A DNA stretch of 64,000 bases from positions 62,001 to 126,000 of the forward strand of contig NZ_JHVJ01000006.1 of the NCBI RefSeq assembly GCF_000620085.1, in the 5' to 3' direction. Of the stretch, positions 31,899 through 40,150 are shown piece after piece. This DNA comes from Marinobacterium jannaschii DSM 6295 (GTDB lineage Bacteria; Pseudomonadota; Gammaproteobacteria; Pseudomonadales; Balneatricaceae). Numbering within the stretch: the first letter of the stretch is position 1; each line of letters begins with the position of its first letter. The notes beneath the pieces were generated by a model that was not told the DNA's origin, made no database searches, and saw only the letters and a program-made list of their open reading frames with translations. A program made the translations under genes and the position numbers.

Positions 31899-32714
31899 AT
31901 GGGTAAGCAGATGTCGAACAAAGTTATTCTGGTGATATTGGATGGCCTTAACTATCAGGTCGGCCGGGCCTGTATGGGCTTTACCCAGGCCCTGTGTGAA
32001 CAGGGCATGGCGCGTCTTTATAAAGTGCAATGTGAACTGCCCTCGATGTCTCGCCCGCTGTACGAATGCATCCTGACCGGAGTAACGCCGGTCGAGAGTG
32101 GTATTGTGCATAACCACGTCAGTCGCAATTCCAATCAGCAGAGCGTCTTTTCTCTGGCCCGTGCTAACGGCCTGCGCACCGCCGCAGCGGCCTATCACTG
32201 GATCAGCGAACTCTATAACCGAACGCCCTGGGATGCAGCCCGCGATCGCCATACCGACGATGAAAGCCAGCTGATTCAGCACGGCATGTTCTATAGCGTG
32301 GATCATTATCCGGATTGCCACTTGTTTAATGATGCTGAATATCTGCGGCGCAGATTTGACCCGGACTTCCTGCTGGTGCACCCGATGAATATCGATGATG
32401 CCGGTCATAAAGCCGGACTGGACAGCGCTAAATACCGTAATACCACCCGCCATACCGATATATCGCTGTCAGAGTACCTGCCACGCTGGATTGAGGCCGG
32501 CTATCAGATTCTGATCACGGCTGATCACGGTATGAATGACGACAAGTCCCACGGCGGATTACTGTCCGAAGAGCGGGATGTACCGCTCTGGGTCATTGGT
32601 GATGCGTTCAGCTTGATGGAGGCGGAGCCTCTGCAAACCGATATCTGCGGCACGCTATGCCAGCTGTTAGGGACTCCGCACGACAAACCGCTGTGCCGGG
32701 AGCTGTTGAAGTGA
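31899..32714 (+). CDS. Alkaline phosphatase superfamily (nucleotide pyrophosphatase/phosphodiesterase-like) enzyme
   Basis: 271 residues; ATG at 31911 (MSNKVILVILDGLNY) is an equally likely start. Two-metal motifs of the superfamily are present: Asp in VILDGLN, a nucleophile region LPSMSRPLYECILTGVTPVESGI where Ser51 replaces the Thr usual in NPP enzymes, DDAGHKAG (D-x2-GH), and TADHGMNDDKSHGG (DH and H). No signal peptide, so cytoplasmic. It should hydrolyse a phosphate monoester, diester or phosphonate. Together with the UTRA regulator and the HAD phosphatase this looks like a small organophosphorus scavenging unit without its own transporter in view. Confidence 0.82.
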   Translation: MGKQMSNKVILVILDGLNYQVGRACMGFTQALCEQGMARLYKVQCELPSMSRPLYECILTGVTPVESGIVHNHVSRNSNQQSVFSLARANGLRTAAAAYHWISELYNRTPWDAARDRHTDDESQLIQHGMFYSVDHYPDCHLFNDAEYLRRRFDPDFLLVHPMNIDDAGHKAGLDSAKYRNTTRHTDISLSEYLPRWIEAGYQILITADHGMNDDKSHGGLLSEERDVPLWVIGDAFSLMEAEPLQTDICGTLCQLLGTPHDKPLCRELLK

Positions 32715-32769
32715 GTCGACGGAACCGATCCGGAATACTGCCCGCCAGAATCATTGGGGGGATGAGTTG

Positions 32770-33429
32770 ATGCCTCTGGCAGTATTTGATCTGGATGAAA
32801 CACTGGTTCAGGCTGACTCCGCATCTTTATGGAGCCGCTATCTTGTCGAACAGGGCTATGTAACCGAGCCGGGCTTCCTGCAAAAGGAGTCTGAACTGAT
32901 GGAGCTGTACGCTGCGGGCAAGCTGGATATGGCTGACTACATGTCCTTCAGTTTGTCGCCATTGAAGGGAAAACCGGCGGCAGAGATCAGGGCTATGCTG
33001 CCGCAGTTTATCGAAAGCTGGATAAAGCCACGCATATATCCGCAGGCCTTTGACCTGCTCTCCGACCTGAATCAGCGCGGCTATCGTCTGCTGATCATCT
33101 CTGCCACTGCAGAGTTTCTGGTTCGGCCAATTGCGCTGGAGCTTGGTGTGGCGGACGTGCTGGCGATCGATTCAGAATATGACGATCGGGGCTGCCATAG
33201 CGGTCGAACCCGTGGCATCCTGACGTTTCGCGAAGGAAAAGTGCTGCGATTGCAACAATGGCTGAGCGACCAGGGCCTGACGCTGGAAGGCGCCCGTTTC
33301 TACAGTGATTCAATGAATGACCTGCCGCTGTTGGAACGGGTCGATCATCCGGTTGCAACCAACCCCGATTCACGACTCCACCGACTGGCGACTGATCGCA
33401 ACTGGGAAATTCTGGACTGGCGCAGCTGA
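32770..33429 (+). CDS. HAD-superfamily (subclass IB) phosphatase
   Basis: 219 residues from the ATG at 32770 (MPLAVFDLDETLVQADSASLWSRYLVEQGY), with GGGGGATGAG upstream. All HAD motifs are present: motif I FDLDETL, motif II IISAT, the Lys region EGKVLRLQQW, and motif III/IV YSDSMNDLPLL. The helical cap between motifs I and II is typical of the SerB-like IB group. It hydrolyses a phosphomonoester of unknown identity. It follows the phosphatase-superfamily gene by 55 bases and is probably co-transcribed. Confidence 0.88.
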   Translation: MPLAVFDLDETLVQADSASLWSRYLVEQGYVTEPGFLQKESELMELYAAGKLDMADYMSFSLSPLKGKPAAEIRAMLPQFIESWIKPRIYPQAFDLLSDLNQRGYRLLIISATAEFLVRPIALELGVADVLAIDSEYDDRGCHSGRTRGILTFREGKVLRLQQWLSDQGLTLEGARFYSDSMNDLPLLERVDHPVATNPDSRLHRLATDRNWEILDWRS

Positions 33430-33605
33430 CCCTGTTCAGTGAATGCAGACTGCAGCGCAACCCTGATCAGGTCAGTTACCAGCATAAATATCAGCCTCCG
33501 GGCATTTACTCCCCTGTCACCTACACTTTACGGGTGTTACAAAACTGCAGGGAGAGGCCGGATGCAGGACGTTGGATACCAACCACAAAAAACCCTTAGC
33601 CACTG

Positions 33606-34208
33606 ATGAGTGTGTTTCTGCAGGGCTTATTGCTCGGCGTGCTGGTGGCGGTGCCGGTCGGCCCGATCGGAATGCTCTGCATCCAGCGCACCCTTAATCA
33701 TGGGCAGGCTGCCGGGTTGCTAACGGGGTTGGGAGCGGCCTGCGCCGATGCGATCTATGGCCTGGTCGCAGGCCTTGGGTTGACGGCGATCACGCTATGG
33801 CTCACCGCATCGCAGCAGTGGCTGAGCCTGGTCGGTGCGCTGCTGTTGATGGGACTCGGCGTACAAAGCCTGCTAAACCAACGCTATAACCTGCAACTTA
33901 AGGTGAAAGATTACAGCGGCTGGCATATGTTCGCCGGCACCTTCCTGCTGACCCTGAGTAATCCGGCAACTATCCTTTCATTTCTCGCCTTTATCTCAGC
34001 ACTGGGGCTTAGTGGCAACAGTTCAGGCACTCTGTTACTGGTGGTCGGCGTGTTTAGTGGCTCCGCCTGCTGGTGGCTGCTGCTGGTAGTGATAGTGATG
34101 CGTCTGCGCCAGCGAATCAGTCATCACTGGCGTCGGCGCATCGGGCAGATCGCCGCCTCGGCTATGATCGGTTTTGCGCTGCTGCTGTTATCCCGCCAGT
34201 TTCTCTGA
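33606..34208 (+). CDS. LysE-family amino-acid exporter
   Basis: 200 residues with five to six membrane spans and the LysE/RhtB signature near the N-terminus (GVLVAVPVGPIGMLCIQRTLNHGQAAGLLTGLGAACADAIYG) and LTLSNPATILSFLAFISAL in the middle. Inner-membrane exporters of this family move amino acids or related small molecules out of the cell using the proton gradient; the substrate cannot be told from sequence. A terminator overlaps its stop codon and that of the convergent gene. Confidence 0.9.
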   Translation: MSVFLQGLLLGVLVAVPVGPIGMLCIQRTLNHGQAAGLLTGLGAACADAIYGLVAGLGLTAITLWLTASQQWLSLVGALLLMGLGVQSLLNQRYNLQLKVKDYSGWHMFAGTFLLTLSNPATILSFLAFISALGLSGNSSGTLLLVVGVFSGSACWWLLLVVIVMRLRQRISHHWRRRIGQIAASAMIGFALLLLSRQFL

Positions 34209-34236
34209 TCGAAACTGCAGATCAGAGCATCTTTTT
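34203..34236 (+). terminator. Rho-independent terminator overlapping two convergent stop codons
   Basis: CTCTGATC (34203-34210) pairs with GATCAGAG (34220-34227), followed by CATCTTTTT. The left arm includes the stop codon of the LysE-family gene and the right arm includes the end of the DUF3365 gene on the other strand. Confidence 0.65.
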
Positions 34237-34788
34237 CAGGCTAAAGGCACCGCGCAGATCCCCGGCCTTAAAACCTGTCGCCTGGTCCTGTGGATAAAGT
34301 TGCTGCAACTTAGCAGCAACCGGGGCGGCAATGTCACTGCCGTGACAGGCGAGACACTTATCCTGCACCGGGATCGCTTTCATCATACGAAACTGCTGCT
34401 GCCCGCCCACGTCCACCACTTCAGAATAAGCCAGTGTTTTCAGATTAGCGCCCTGCGCAGCCTGATCGGCGAACTGCTGCAGAACCTTCAGCTCCCAGGC
34501 ATCCGGTTTGTTTTCAGCGTTACGCAATTTCAGGCTGGTACGACCGATCTGCCAGCCCTGCTGCTCGGATATCTGTGCCGTGATCGGCAATGCCTTAGTA
34601 TTACAAACCTCAATCGCTGCACCTGGTCCGCCGGACTTCATCGCTGTTTTCAGCTCACCAGACAGGTTCTTCGCCAGTGCCATCATTGCCTGCTTGGCCT
34701 CTGCCTTTAGCTCAGCAGGCTCAGCCGCACCTGCAGATACCGCCACTGTCGATGTCACCATCAGCGCCAGCACAATACTCAGTTTCAT
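34222..34788 (-). CDS. DUF3365 (Tll0287-like) periplasmic haem c protein
   Basis: 188 residues with a Sec signal peptide (MKLSIVLALMVTSTVAVSAGAA) and a single c-type haem motif CLACH (145-149) in the family context AIPVQDKCLACHG. DUF3365 forms a PAS-like fold around haem and is thought to sense redox or gas ligands; the stand-alone periplasmic form is seen in many marine bacteria. The C-terminal AGDLRGAFSLKK segment is typical. Monocistronic, downstream of the fap operon terminator on the same strand. Confidence 0.85.
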   Translation of the reverse strand: MKLSIVLALMVTSTVAVSAGAAEPAELKAEAKQAMMALAKNLSGELKTAMKSGGPGAAIEVCNTKALPITAQISEQQGWQIGRTSLKLRNAENKPDAWELKVLQQFADQAAQGANLKTLAYSEVVDVGGQQQFRMMKAIPVQDKCLACHGSDIAAPVAAKLQQLYPQDQATGFKAGDLRGAFSLKKML

Positions 34789-34842
34789 CAGATTAACCCC
34801 TCACCTGGTTTCAGAAACGAAATGATGAAGAGAGGCTAACAA

Positions 34843-34880
34843 AAAACCATTAAATTAGTAATATCTAATTTAATGGTTTT
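34843..34880 (-). terminator. Rho-independent terminator of the fap operon
   Basis: A perfect 16-base stem, AAAACCATTAAATTAG (34843-34858) with CTAATTTAATGGTTTT (34865-34880), loop TAATAT. On the minus strand it ends in T-rich sequence about 60 bases past the fapF stop. It also separates the operon from the DUF3365 gene. Confidence 0.88.
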
Positions 34881-34939
34881 TAATATTACCCTATCAGGCA
34901 ACGGCAGCCTTGAAGCTGCCGTTTCAAAATGCGGGTCGA

Positions 34940-36193
34940 TCAGAAACTGTATGGGAAACGCACTCCGAAGGAGAAGTCGGGCGAGTCAGGCGTCAGGCCG
35001 ATCGATAAGCTGGTCGCCATGGATAGGCCATCACCAAAGGAGTAGGTCACCCCGGTGTTAAATGTCGCAGCATTTGCATCACTGCCCACCACATCGCGCC
35101 AGATGCCATCTGCACCTCTGGTTTCTGCCTCATCCTGCAGGGTCTGGGAGTAGGAGAAGCTGATACTCATCACATCATTCACGGCAAACGCCATACCGAG
35201 ACCAAACGCCAGAGAATCACCTAGACGCACTTCACCTGGCACCACTTCACCCGGGGTCGACGAAATATCATCAAACTTACGGGCAAACTGATGGGTATAT
35301 TCAATACTGGCGAACAGAATGGCCGGGTCGGTGGTTTTAACGAAGGAGAGTCCGGTTCCCAGTGCCCAGAGACCACTGCCGGTTGGCAGTTCTGATGGAT
35401 GTGTAATAGTGACCGCATCACCATTGCTGTCGACCAGTCCCTGCGGGGTCACATCATCGACACCATAGGGGTGCGAGCCGGAGGGCGCTTTCAGCCTCAG
35501 GCTCCAGACTGTGTCGGGGCGACTTGGCGTTTCAGAAAACAGCTTGTAGTAGGAGGACAGTTCGGCATCACCGAGCTGGAAATCTTCATCGACATTGACC
35601 TCAACACCTGACTCTGAGTAGGTGTTGTAACGGGTGATAAACGGAATTCGGGTAGCAAACTGCCAGCGATCATTGACGTTAAAACGGGAGGAAAAATCCA
35701 GTGTTATGATATCGGATTCAACATTATCCACCGATATGTCACCCAGGAAGATCGCGTCCAATGCCAGAAAGCCATCCAATACCAGCTGCTTACGATCATA
35801 ATGGCTATAGGACAGGCCAACTTCCAGCGTCCACTTACGGCTGAAGTCTGCGTGCGTCTGCGCCATCAGGTCATCCACACTGTTGGAGCGATCCGCCTCA
35901 CGCTTGATCGGCTGACCCGCTTGTTGTTCTGCTGGCTGTTGGCCCTGTGGCTGCTGAGCCCTCTCTTTAAGAGTCTCGTTCAGCTGCTGGCTTTCAAGCG
36001 AACGTAAACGTCGTTCCAGTTTCTCCACCTGCTGCACCTGGCTCTGATTGATCAGGCGCATCTGCCGGATTTCAAAACGGAGCTGATTGAGCTCCTGCTG
36101 TTCTTCTTCGGTTACCGCGTAGACGTTTGTACCGGCACATATCAGGCCTGCAGCCAAAGGTGCCCATAGGAGAACGGGTCGACGAATATACAT
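34940..36193 (-). CDS. fapF: Amyloid fibre export outer-membrane pore FapF
   Basis: 417 residues from the ATG at 36193, with AAAGGA seven bases upstream; the frame opens at 36253 but without support. Signal peptide (~1-26), then a coiled coil (~28-80; EEEQQELNQLRFEIRQMRLINQSQVQQVEKLERRLRSLE begins it), a Gln/Pro-rich linker, and a C-terminal beta-barrel ending in Phe. Pseudomonas FapF has this same plan: a trimeric coiled coil in the periplasm and a 12-strand barrel that secretes the amyloid subunits. Last gene of fapABCDEF. Confidence 0.88.
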   Translation of the reverse strand: MYIRRPVLLWAPLAAGLICAGTNVYAVTEEEQQELNQLRFEIRQMRLINQSQVQQVEKLERRLRSLESQQLNETLKERAQQPQGQQPAEQQAGQPIKREADRSNSVDDLMAQTHADFSRKWTLEVGLSYSHYDRKQLVLDGFLALDAIFLGDISVDNVESDIITLDFSSRFNVNDRWQFATRIPFITRYNTYSESGVEVNVDEDFQLGDAELSSYYKLFSETPSRPDTVWSLRLKAPSGSHPYGVDDVTPQGLVDSNGDAVTITHPSELPTGSGLWALGTGLSFVKTTDPAILFASIEYTHQFARKFDDISSTPGEVVPGEVRLGDSLAFGLGMAFAVNDVMSISFSYSQTLQDEAETRGADGIWRDVVGSDANAATFNTGVTYSFGDGLSMATSLSIGLTPDSPDFSFGVRFPYSF

Positions 36194-36293
36194 ATAAAAG
36201 TCCTTTCTCTGCCCACTAAATGCCATGGAGCCTGCCCGGACTCCATGACCCAACAGCTGCGAACAGCTGTCTACAGCCTGATCACTTGTAAGA

Positions 36294-37052
36294 CTAGCGT
36301 ATACCTATGAGATTGCGTAACGACTGGTTTACACCCTGTCCAATTTTCCCGGAATGCTGGGGATTGAGGACAACACGTAAACGCGAGCTGTTATACACAC
36401 TGTTATAACTACCTCCCAGCTGAGTGCTCTGCACCAGCCCTCTGACTGAACCACCGCTGATCCCCTGCACTACTTTACCGACGCCGGGAACGACGATGCT
36501 GTAACCCACTTTGTTCTTACCGATATCCATATCCAGAACGGCACCACCGGAGAGCGTTTCCGCACCGCCACTGGTTACTTTAGTACCTCCGCTGCCACTG
36601 CCGCCGAAGTGTTTATCTGTGATATCCCACTGCACCGCGTTCTGCACGCCGTTGCCGTCACCGGCGACCTGGATATTCTGCACCACACCACTGATATCAT
36701 GCAGGCTGTCGTTGCTGACATTATCCAGTCCGGCAGAAACCGAGTTGGTTGAAGCGCCACTGGCGCCGTTGCGGTAGATGGAGATGGCAGGTTTGTATTG
36801 ATTGGAGAAGTCGAGATCGAGGTTAAGACCGTACTTATAGATCTCACCGGTTGCTGTTTTCCAGTACGAGTTCATCTGTACGCCGAAAAACAGCACTTTG
36901 CTGCCATCGACAAAACGTCCCCGTATCTGGGCCAGTACAGGATCAGATACCTTGTCACCCCGTACACCGTAACCGGTGAAAGAGGCACTATGGGCAACTG
37001 ACGAAACAGCCAGGGTGCCGGCCACAATCAGGCCTAACATTACCCTCTGCAT
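36294..37052 (-). CDS. fapE: Fap amyloid system protein FapE
   Basis: 252 residues with a cleavable signal peptide (to AHSA, ~23) and GGAGGA seven bases before the ATG. The family pattern is an N-terminal FTGYGVRGDKVSDPVLAQIRGRFV, a Gly/Ser-rich middle (HFGGSGSGGTKVTSGGAETLSGG), and VLDMDIGKNKVGYSIVVPGVGKVVQGISGG. In Pseudomonas, FapE is a minor extracellular component of the fibres. It lies between fapD and fapF, in the standard gene order. Confidence 0.85.
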   Translation of the reverse strand: MQRVMLGLIVAGTLAVSSVAHSASFTGYGVRGDKVSDPVLAQIRGRFVDGSKVLFFGVQMNSYWKTATGEIYKYGLNLDLDFSNQYKPAISIYRNGASGASTNSVSAGLDNVSNDSLHDISGVVQNIQVAGDGNGVQNAVQWDITDKHFGGSGSGGTKVTSGGAETLSGGAVLDMDIGKNKVGYSIVVPGVGKVVQGISGGSVRGLVQSTQLGGSYNSVYNSSRLRVVLNPQHSGKIGQGVNQSLRNLIGIR

Positions 37053-37076
37053 GACAGTTCCTCCTGTTGTTCGTTG

Positions 37077-37772
37077 CTAGAACAGTTCAGAATAGCGAAA
37101 ACCAAAATCCAGCAGATCCATATCGCTGACCGGCGCATTGATATTGTGGAGATTACGGGCGGTCAGTGGAGGGGGTGGATTTAAGAGTACAGAGTTACGA
37201 TCGAATCCAGGACCGATCACCGCAAATACGATGCCGTTCCACTGGTTCACAAAATCCTTCTTATCGATGATTTTGTTACCCAGTGCAGGATCAGATACAT
37301 ACACCTTATCGGTGTCTGATTTTTTCAGCACTACGAAGTGCTTATAGCCGTTCAGGTCCAGCAGGATGATAGTTGGAATCTTCAGATTATTCAGGGTATC
37401 CATATTGACCTGATATCCACGACCACGCATACCCAGTGCTTCAACATACTGCTTGATATTCAGCAATGAGAATCCCCGCTTGAGCACAACATCGGGATCA
37501 CTGACAGCAAACAGGCCTTGCAGTACCTTCTGCTCGTCCACTTCCAGACGGTAGGCATATTTCATGATTGTTGCCAGAGCTGCAGCACCACAACTGAAGT
37601 CCGTCTGCTGACGAATCAGGTTGGCGTACTTACGCCCCTGCATACTCTGAATCTTGCGTTCCTGAACCCCCATACCGGGAGCCAGATGTCCGAAAGGTGC
37701 GGCATAAGAGATCGCTGGCAAAGAACAAGACAAGCTAACCAGCAAAACCAGTGTCCGGGTTACTCTGTTCAT
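37077..37772 (-). CDS. fapD: C39-family peptidase of amyloid system, FapD
   Basis: 231 residues from the ATG at 37772 (MNRVTRTLVLLVSLSCSL), with AGGGAG upstream; the open frame extends into the fapC end but that is not coding. Signal peptide, then a papain-like C39 domain with Gln55, Cys61 (in TDFSCGAAALATIMKYAY), His145 (NGYKHFVV) and Asp161 (VSDPALG), so the catalytic residues are all present. C39 peptidases usually process secreted substrates; FapD is required for fibre biogenesis in Pseudomonas. Fourth gene of the operon. Confidence 0.9.
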   Translation of the reverse strand: MNRVTRTLVLLVSLSCSLPAISYAAPFGHLAPGMGVQERKIQSMQGRKYANLIRQQTDFSCGAAALATIMKYAYRLEVDEQKVLQGLFAVSDPDVVLKRGFSLLNIKQYVEALGMRGRGYQVNMDTLNNLKIPTIILLDLNGYKHFVVLKKSDTDKVYVSDPALGNKIIDKKDFVNQWNGIVFAVIGPGFDRNSVLLNPPPPLTARNLHNINAPVSDMDLLDFGFRYSELF

Positions 37773-37793
37773 GGCTTTCTCCCTTAGATGAGC

Positions 37794-37820
37794 GCCGACC
37801 TGCCCCAAGGGCAGGTCGGC
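37794..37820 (-). repeat. Strong hairpin between fapC and fapD
   Basis: GCCGACCTGCCC (37794-37805) and GGGCAGGTCGGC (37809-37820) form a perfect 12-base stem with a 3-base loop (CAA), 20 bases after the fapC stop. No T-tract follows on the minus strand, so it is more likely a 3' mRNA stabiliser or partial attenuator that raises FapC above FapDEF. Confidence 0.7.
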
Positions 37821-37839
37821 TCCTGAGATAACCGGTCGC

Positions 37840-39126
37840 TTAGTTAGCGCGGTTACGAGCGATGGACAGACTGTTAGACTGGGCGTTGGCATTACCGGCG
37901 GCGTTGTTGACACCGATATTACCAGTTGCATTCTCCAGAGCGTTGCCTGTCAGGATGGCATTATTTTCAGCCCGGACATACATTTTCTGGAAGTGCTCAA
38001 CTTTACCGCTGAAGCTACCGTACAGTGCCTGTACACCGGCTTCTTTGAAGGCCAATTGACCGCGCTCTTTGCCACGATATTTACCTTTACCATGACCGTA
38101 GTAGCTGCCTTCGGTATAACCGTATTCAGAACCCCAGGTACGACCACTCTCTTTACCACGAGTGTAGCCACCTTCTTTACCTTTATAGGTTCCGCTCAGG
38201 CCTTTGCCATAGCCGTTACCGCAACGGGTTTTACAGCCTTTACCGGTACTCCACTTACCAGACTCATAACCGGAGTAACGCTCGCTGGTTTTACCTGAGT
38301 ATTTCTCCTGGGTTTTGCCGTAGTAAGAGCCTTCCATATTGCCTGACTCTTTAAAGCCAAGGCGTCCAGATGTATTCCCTTTGTACTGACCTTTACCGTA
38401 ACCGGCATAGTAACCGTACATCTGGCCATCCATCTTGATTCGGGTGGATGTTCCCACCTTCTCAACACCGGCTGAGGTATTGATAGTGTTGCCACTGACG
38501 TTCTGACCAGCCTGAACAGTCGCTTCGGCAATACCACCATGTCCGGAAGTCAGCGCCAGGTTGTTTTTCTGCGAGTTAGCCGCACCGGCAGCGTTGTTGA
38601 CATTGATATTACCCATGGCGCCCCGCAACGTGTTGCCACGCATATGGGCATTATTTACAACACCGGTGGTTGTTACCCTGTTGTTACGCACCATATTGCT
38701 GGACTCGATATTGGACTCCAGCAGACCGAACACAAGGCTGGCATCCGCTGCAGCCAGCGCAACAGAGTTACCCTGCGCGTTGCCATCACCGGCGGCGTTG
38801 TTGACACCGATATTACCCTTGGCATTTGCCATGTAGTCCTTGTTCATAACAGCGTTGTTATCAACATGGTACTGGGTAATTTTGTTGCCATTGACCCGCT
38901 GAGTATCACCATCATCAATCACCGCACCACCGACGCTGTCTACCCAGAGGCGACCGTGCACATGTACATGACCTTTTACCGGTACATCTGCTACATCTTT
39001 ATTGAAATCTTTACCGTGATGACCCCAGCGTTTTTTACCATAGTCGCCACCGGCGTTAGCCACTGAAGTGACGCAGAGACCAGCGATAGCCAGAGCGAGA
39101 GGAAGAGCTGCGAATTTAGTTTTCAT
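37840..39126 (-). CDS. fapC: Major functional amyloid fibre subunit FapC
   Basis: 428 residues from the ATG at 39126, with AAGGAG upstream. Signal peptide (to ANA, ~25), a His-rich N-terminal segment, then three imperfect amyloid repeats with core GNI-x-VNNAAG-x2-N-x-Q-x-N at ~89-126, ~158-193 and ~387-422. Linker 1 is short (~30 residues); linker 2 is about 190 residues and unusually rich in Gly, Tyr, Lys, Ser and Glu, in short SGK/YSG units. Cys298 and Cys302 form CKTRC in that linker, whereas Pseudomonas FapC has a CxxC near its C-terminus. Forms extracellular cross-beta fibres in biofilm. Confidence 0.9.
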   Translation of the reverse strand: MKTKFAALPLALAIAGLCVTSVANAGGDYGKKRWGHHGKDFNKDVADVPVKGHVHVHGRLWVDSVGGAVIDDGDTQRVNGNKITQYHVDNNAVMNKDYMANAKGNIGVNNAAGDGNAQGNSVALAAADASLVFGLLESNIESSNMVRNNRVTTTGVVNNAHMRGNTLRGAMGNINVNNAAGAANSQKNNLALTSGHGGIAEATVQAGQNVSGNTINTSAGVEKVGTSTRIKMDGQMYGYYAGYGKGQYKGNTSGRLGFKESGNMEGSYYGKTQEKYSGKTSERYSGYESGKWSTGKGCKTRCGNGYGKGLSGTYKGKEGGYTRGKESGRTWGSEYGYTEGSYYGHGKGKYRGKERGQLAFKEAGVQALYGSFSGKVEHFQKMYVRAENNAILTGNALENATGNIGVNNAAGNANAQSNSLSIARNRAN

Positions 39127-39180
39127 TGTTGTTCTCCTTGCCATTATGCAATCTGTGTTGGTACTGCTTTTACTGTTTAC

Positions 39181-39795
39181 TTAGTTGTTACTAGGACTAC
39201 TGACGGAAATATTGAGTTTGAAACTGTTGGCGGTGGCGTTGCCCGAACCTGCCAGCTGGTTGATCTGAACCAGTCCACTGGCCCGGCCTAATGCCTCACC
39301 TTCTATTCGTGCTTCGCGGTACCCCTGTGGTACCTGAGCGTCTCCATCTACCGCATTACCGGTGACAGTTGCTGCGAGTTGCGACTCATTGACTACAAAG
39401 CCCCCACCTAAACCCAGTCCGATTGAAAAACCGTTGATCTGGGCGTTGCCCTGACCACTTGCCTGGTTGATGGAGATCAGACCTGAGGCCTGACCAAATG
39501 CATTCGCTGAGATCGTACTTACAGCCGCGCCACTTCGATCAGCTCCGTTGAGTTCTACGGTTTGAGTCAGATGCAGAGAGCTGTGAACTCCCTGCCCGAC
39601 ACTAACGGCCAGAGCACCTGCATTAAGTTGAGCGTTACCGTTGCCGGCAACCATGTTAATGCCGATGATTCCTTTACCGTTTTCCAGCACGTTACCGCTA
39701 ATAACATTGAAGTTATCCGGTCCCGGCGGCCCTGCCTGGGCGCTCAGTGCTACCAAGGCTGCAGTACCCAGAAGCACACAGGTCAGCTTGTTCAT
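39181..39795 (-). CDS. fapB: Minor amyloid subunit / nucleator FapB
   Basis: 204 residues with a signal peptide cut near AQA-GPPG (residue 21). Three amyloid repeats similar to those of FapC are seen at ~31-66 (GKGIIGINMVAGNGNAQLN), ~95-130 (ASGLISINQASGQGNAQIN) and ~165-197 (ASGLVQINQLAGSGNATAN), with short linkers. In Pseudomonas FapB is thought to nucleate FapC. It overlaps fapA by four bases and precedes fapC by 54 bases. Confidence 0.88.
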   Translation of the reverse strand: MNKLTCVLLGTAALVALSAQAGPPGPDNFNVISGNVLENGKGIIGINMVAGNGNAQLNAGALAVSVGQGVHSSLHLTQTVELNGADRSGAAVSTISANAFGQASGLISINQASGQGNAQINGFSIGLGLGGGFVVNESQLAATVTGNAVDGDAQVPQGYREARIEGEALGRASGLVQINQLAGSGNATANSFKLNISVSSPSNN

Positions 39796-40115
39796 GGCTG
39801 TTTCCCGATGTTGATTCGGATCTGCACGTTCGCGGTGTTTTTAGGTTTTCCCTGACCTCTGGTGGAGCTGTCCTCATCCCATAGGATCACCCCAGACCGG
39901 CTGAAAAACTGTATAGGTAATGAAGTTGCTTGGATCCCCTGCCCATACACCTGTCTTAAAACCTGTTCCTGAATCGGTTGGCCGAGAACAGAAGCCTCAC
40001 GGGCAACCTCCTCAGACCGGGCCTCACCTGAAACACCGACTGTTCCAAACAGCAAAGCGCCAACCAGCAACAGTGGGATGCGCAAGCGCGATTCCTTTTT
40101 TTGCTGTGTTGTCAT
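39792..40115 (-). CDS. fapA: Fap amyloid system protein FapA
   Basis: 107 residues with a basic N-terminus and one hydrophobic segment (IPLLLVGALLFGTVGVSG) acting as a signal peptide or anchor. The mature part includes VAREASVLGQPIQEQVLRQVYGQGIQATSLPIQFFSRSGVILWDE, matching the small FapA proteins by position and pattern; it is shorter than Pseudomonas FapA. FapA is proposed to be a periplasmic chaperone-like factor that affects FapC fibre amount. First gene of the operon, with GAGGT eight bases before the ATG and a sigma-54 promoter 36 bases upstream. Confidence 0.78.
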   Translation of the reverse strand: MTTQQKKESRLRIPLLLVGALLFGTVGVSGEARSEEVAREASVLGQPIQEQVLRQVYGQGIQATSLPIQFFSRSGVILWDEDSSTRGQGKPKNTANVQIRINIGKQP

Positions 40116-40150
40116 AAGTGTTACCTCGCTGTCGGTTTACAGTTCCTATA

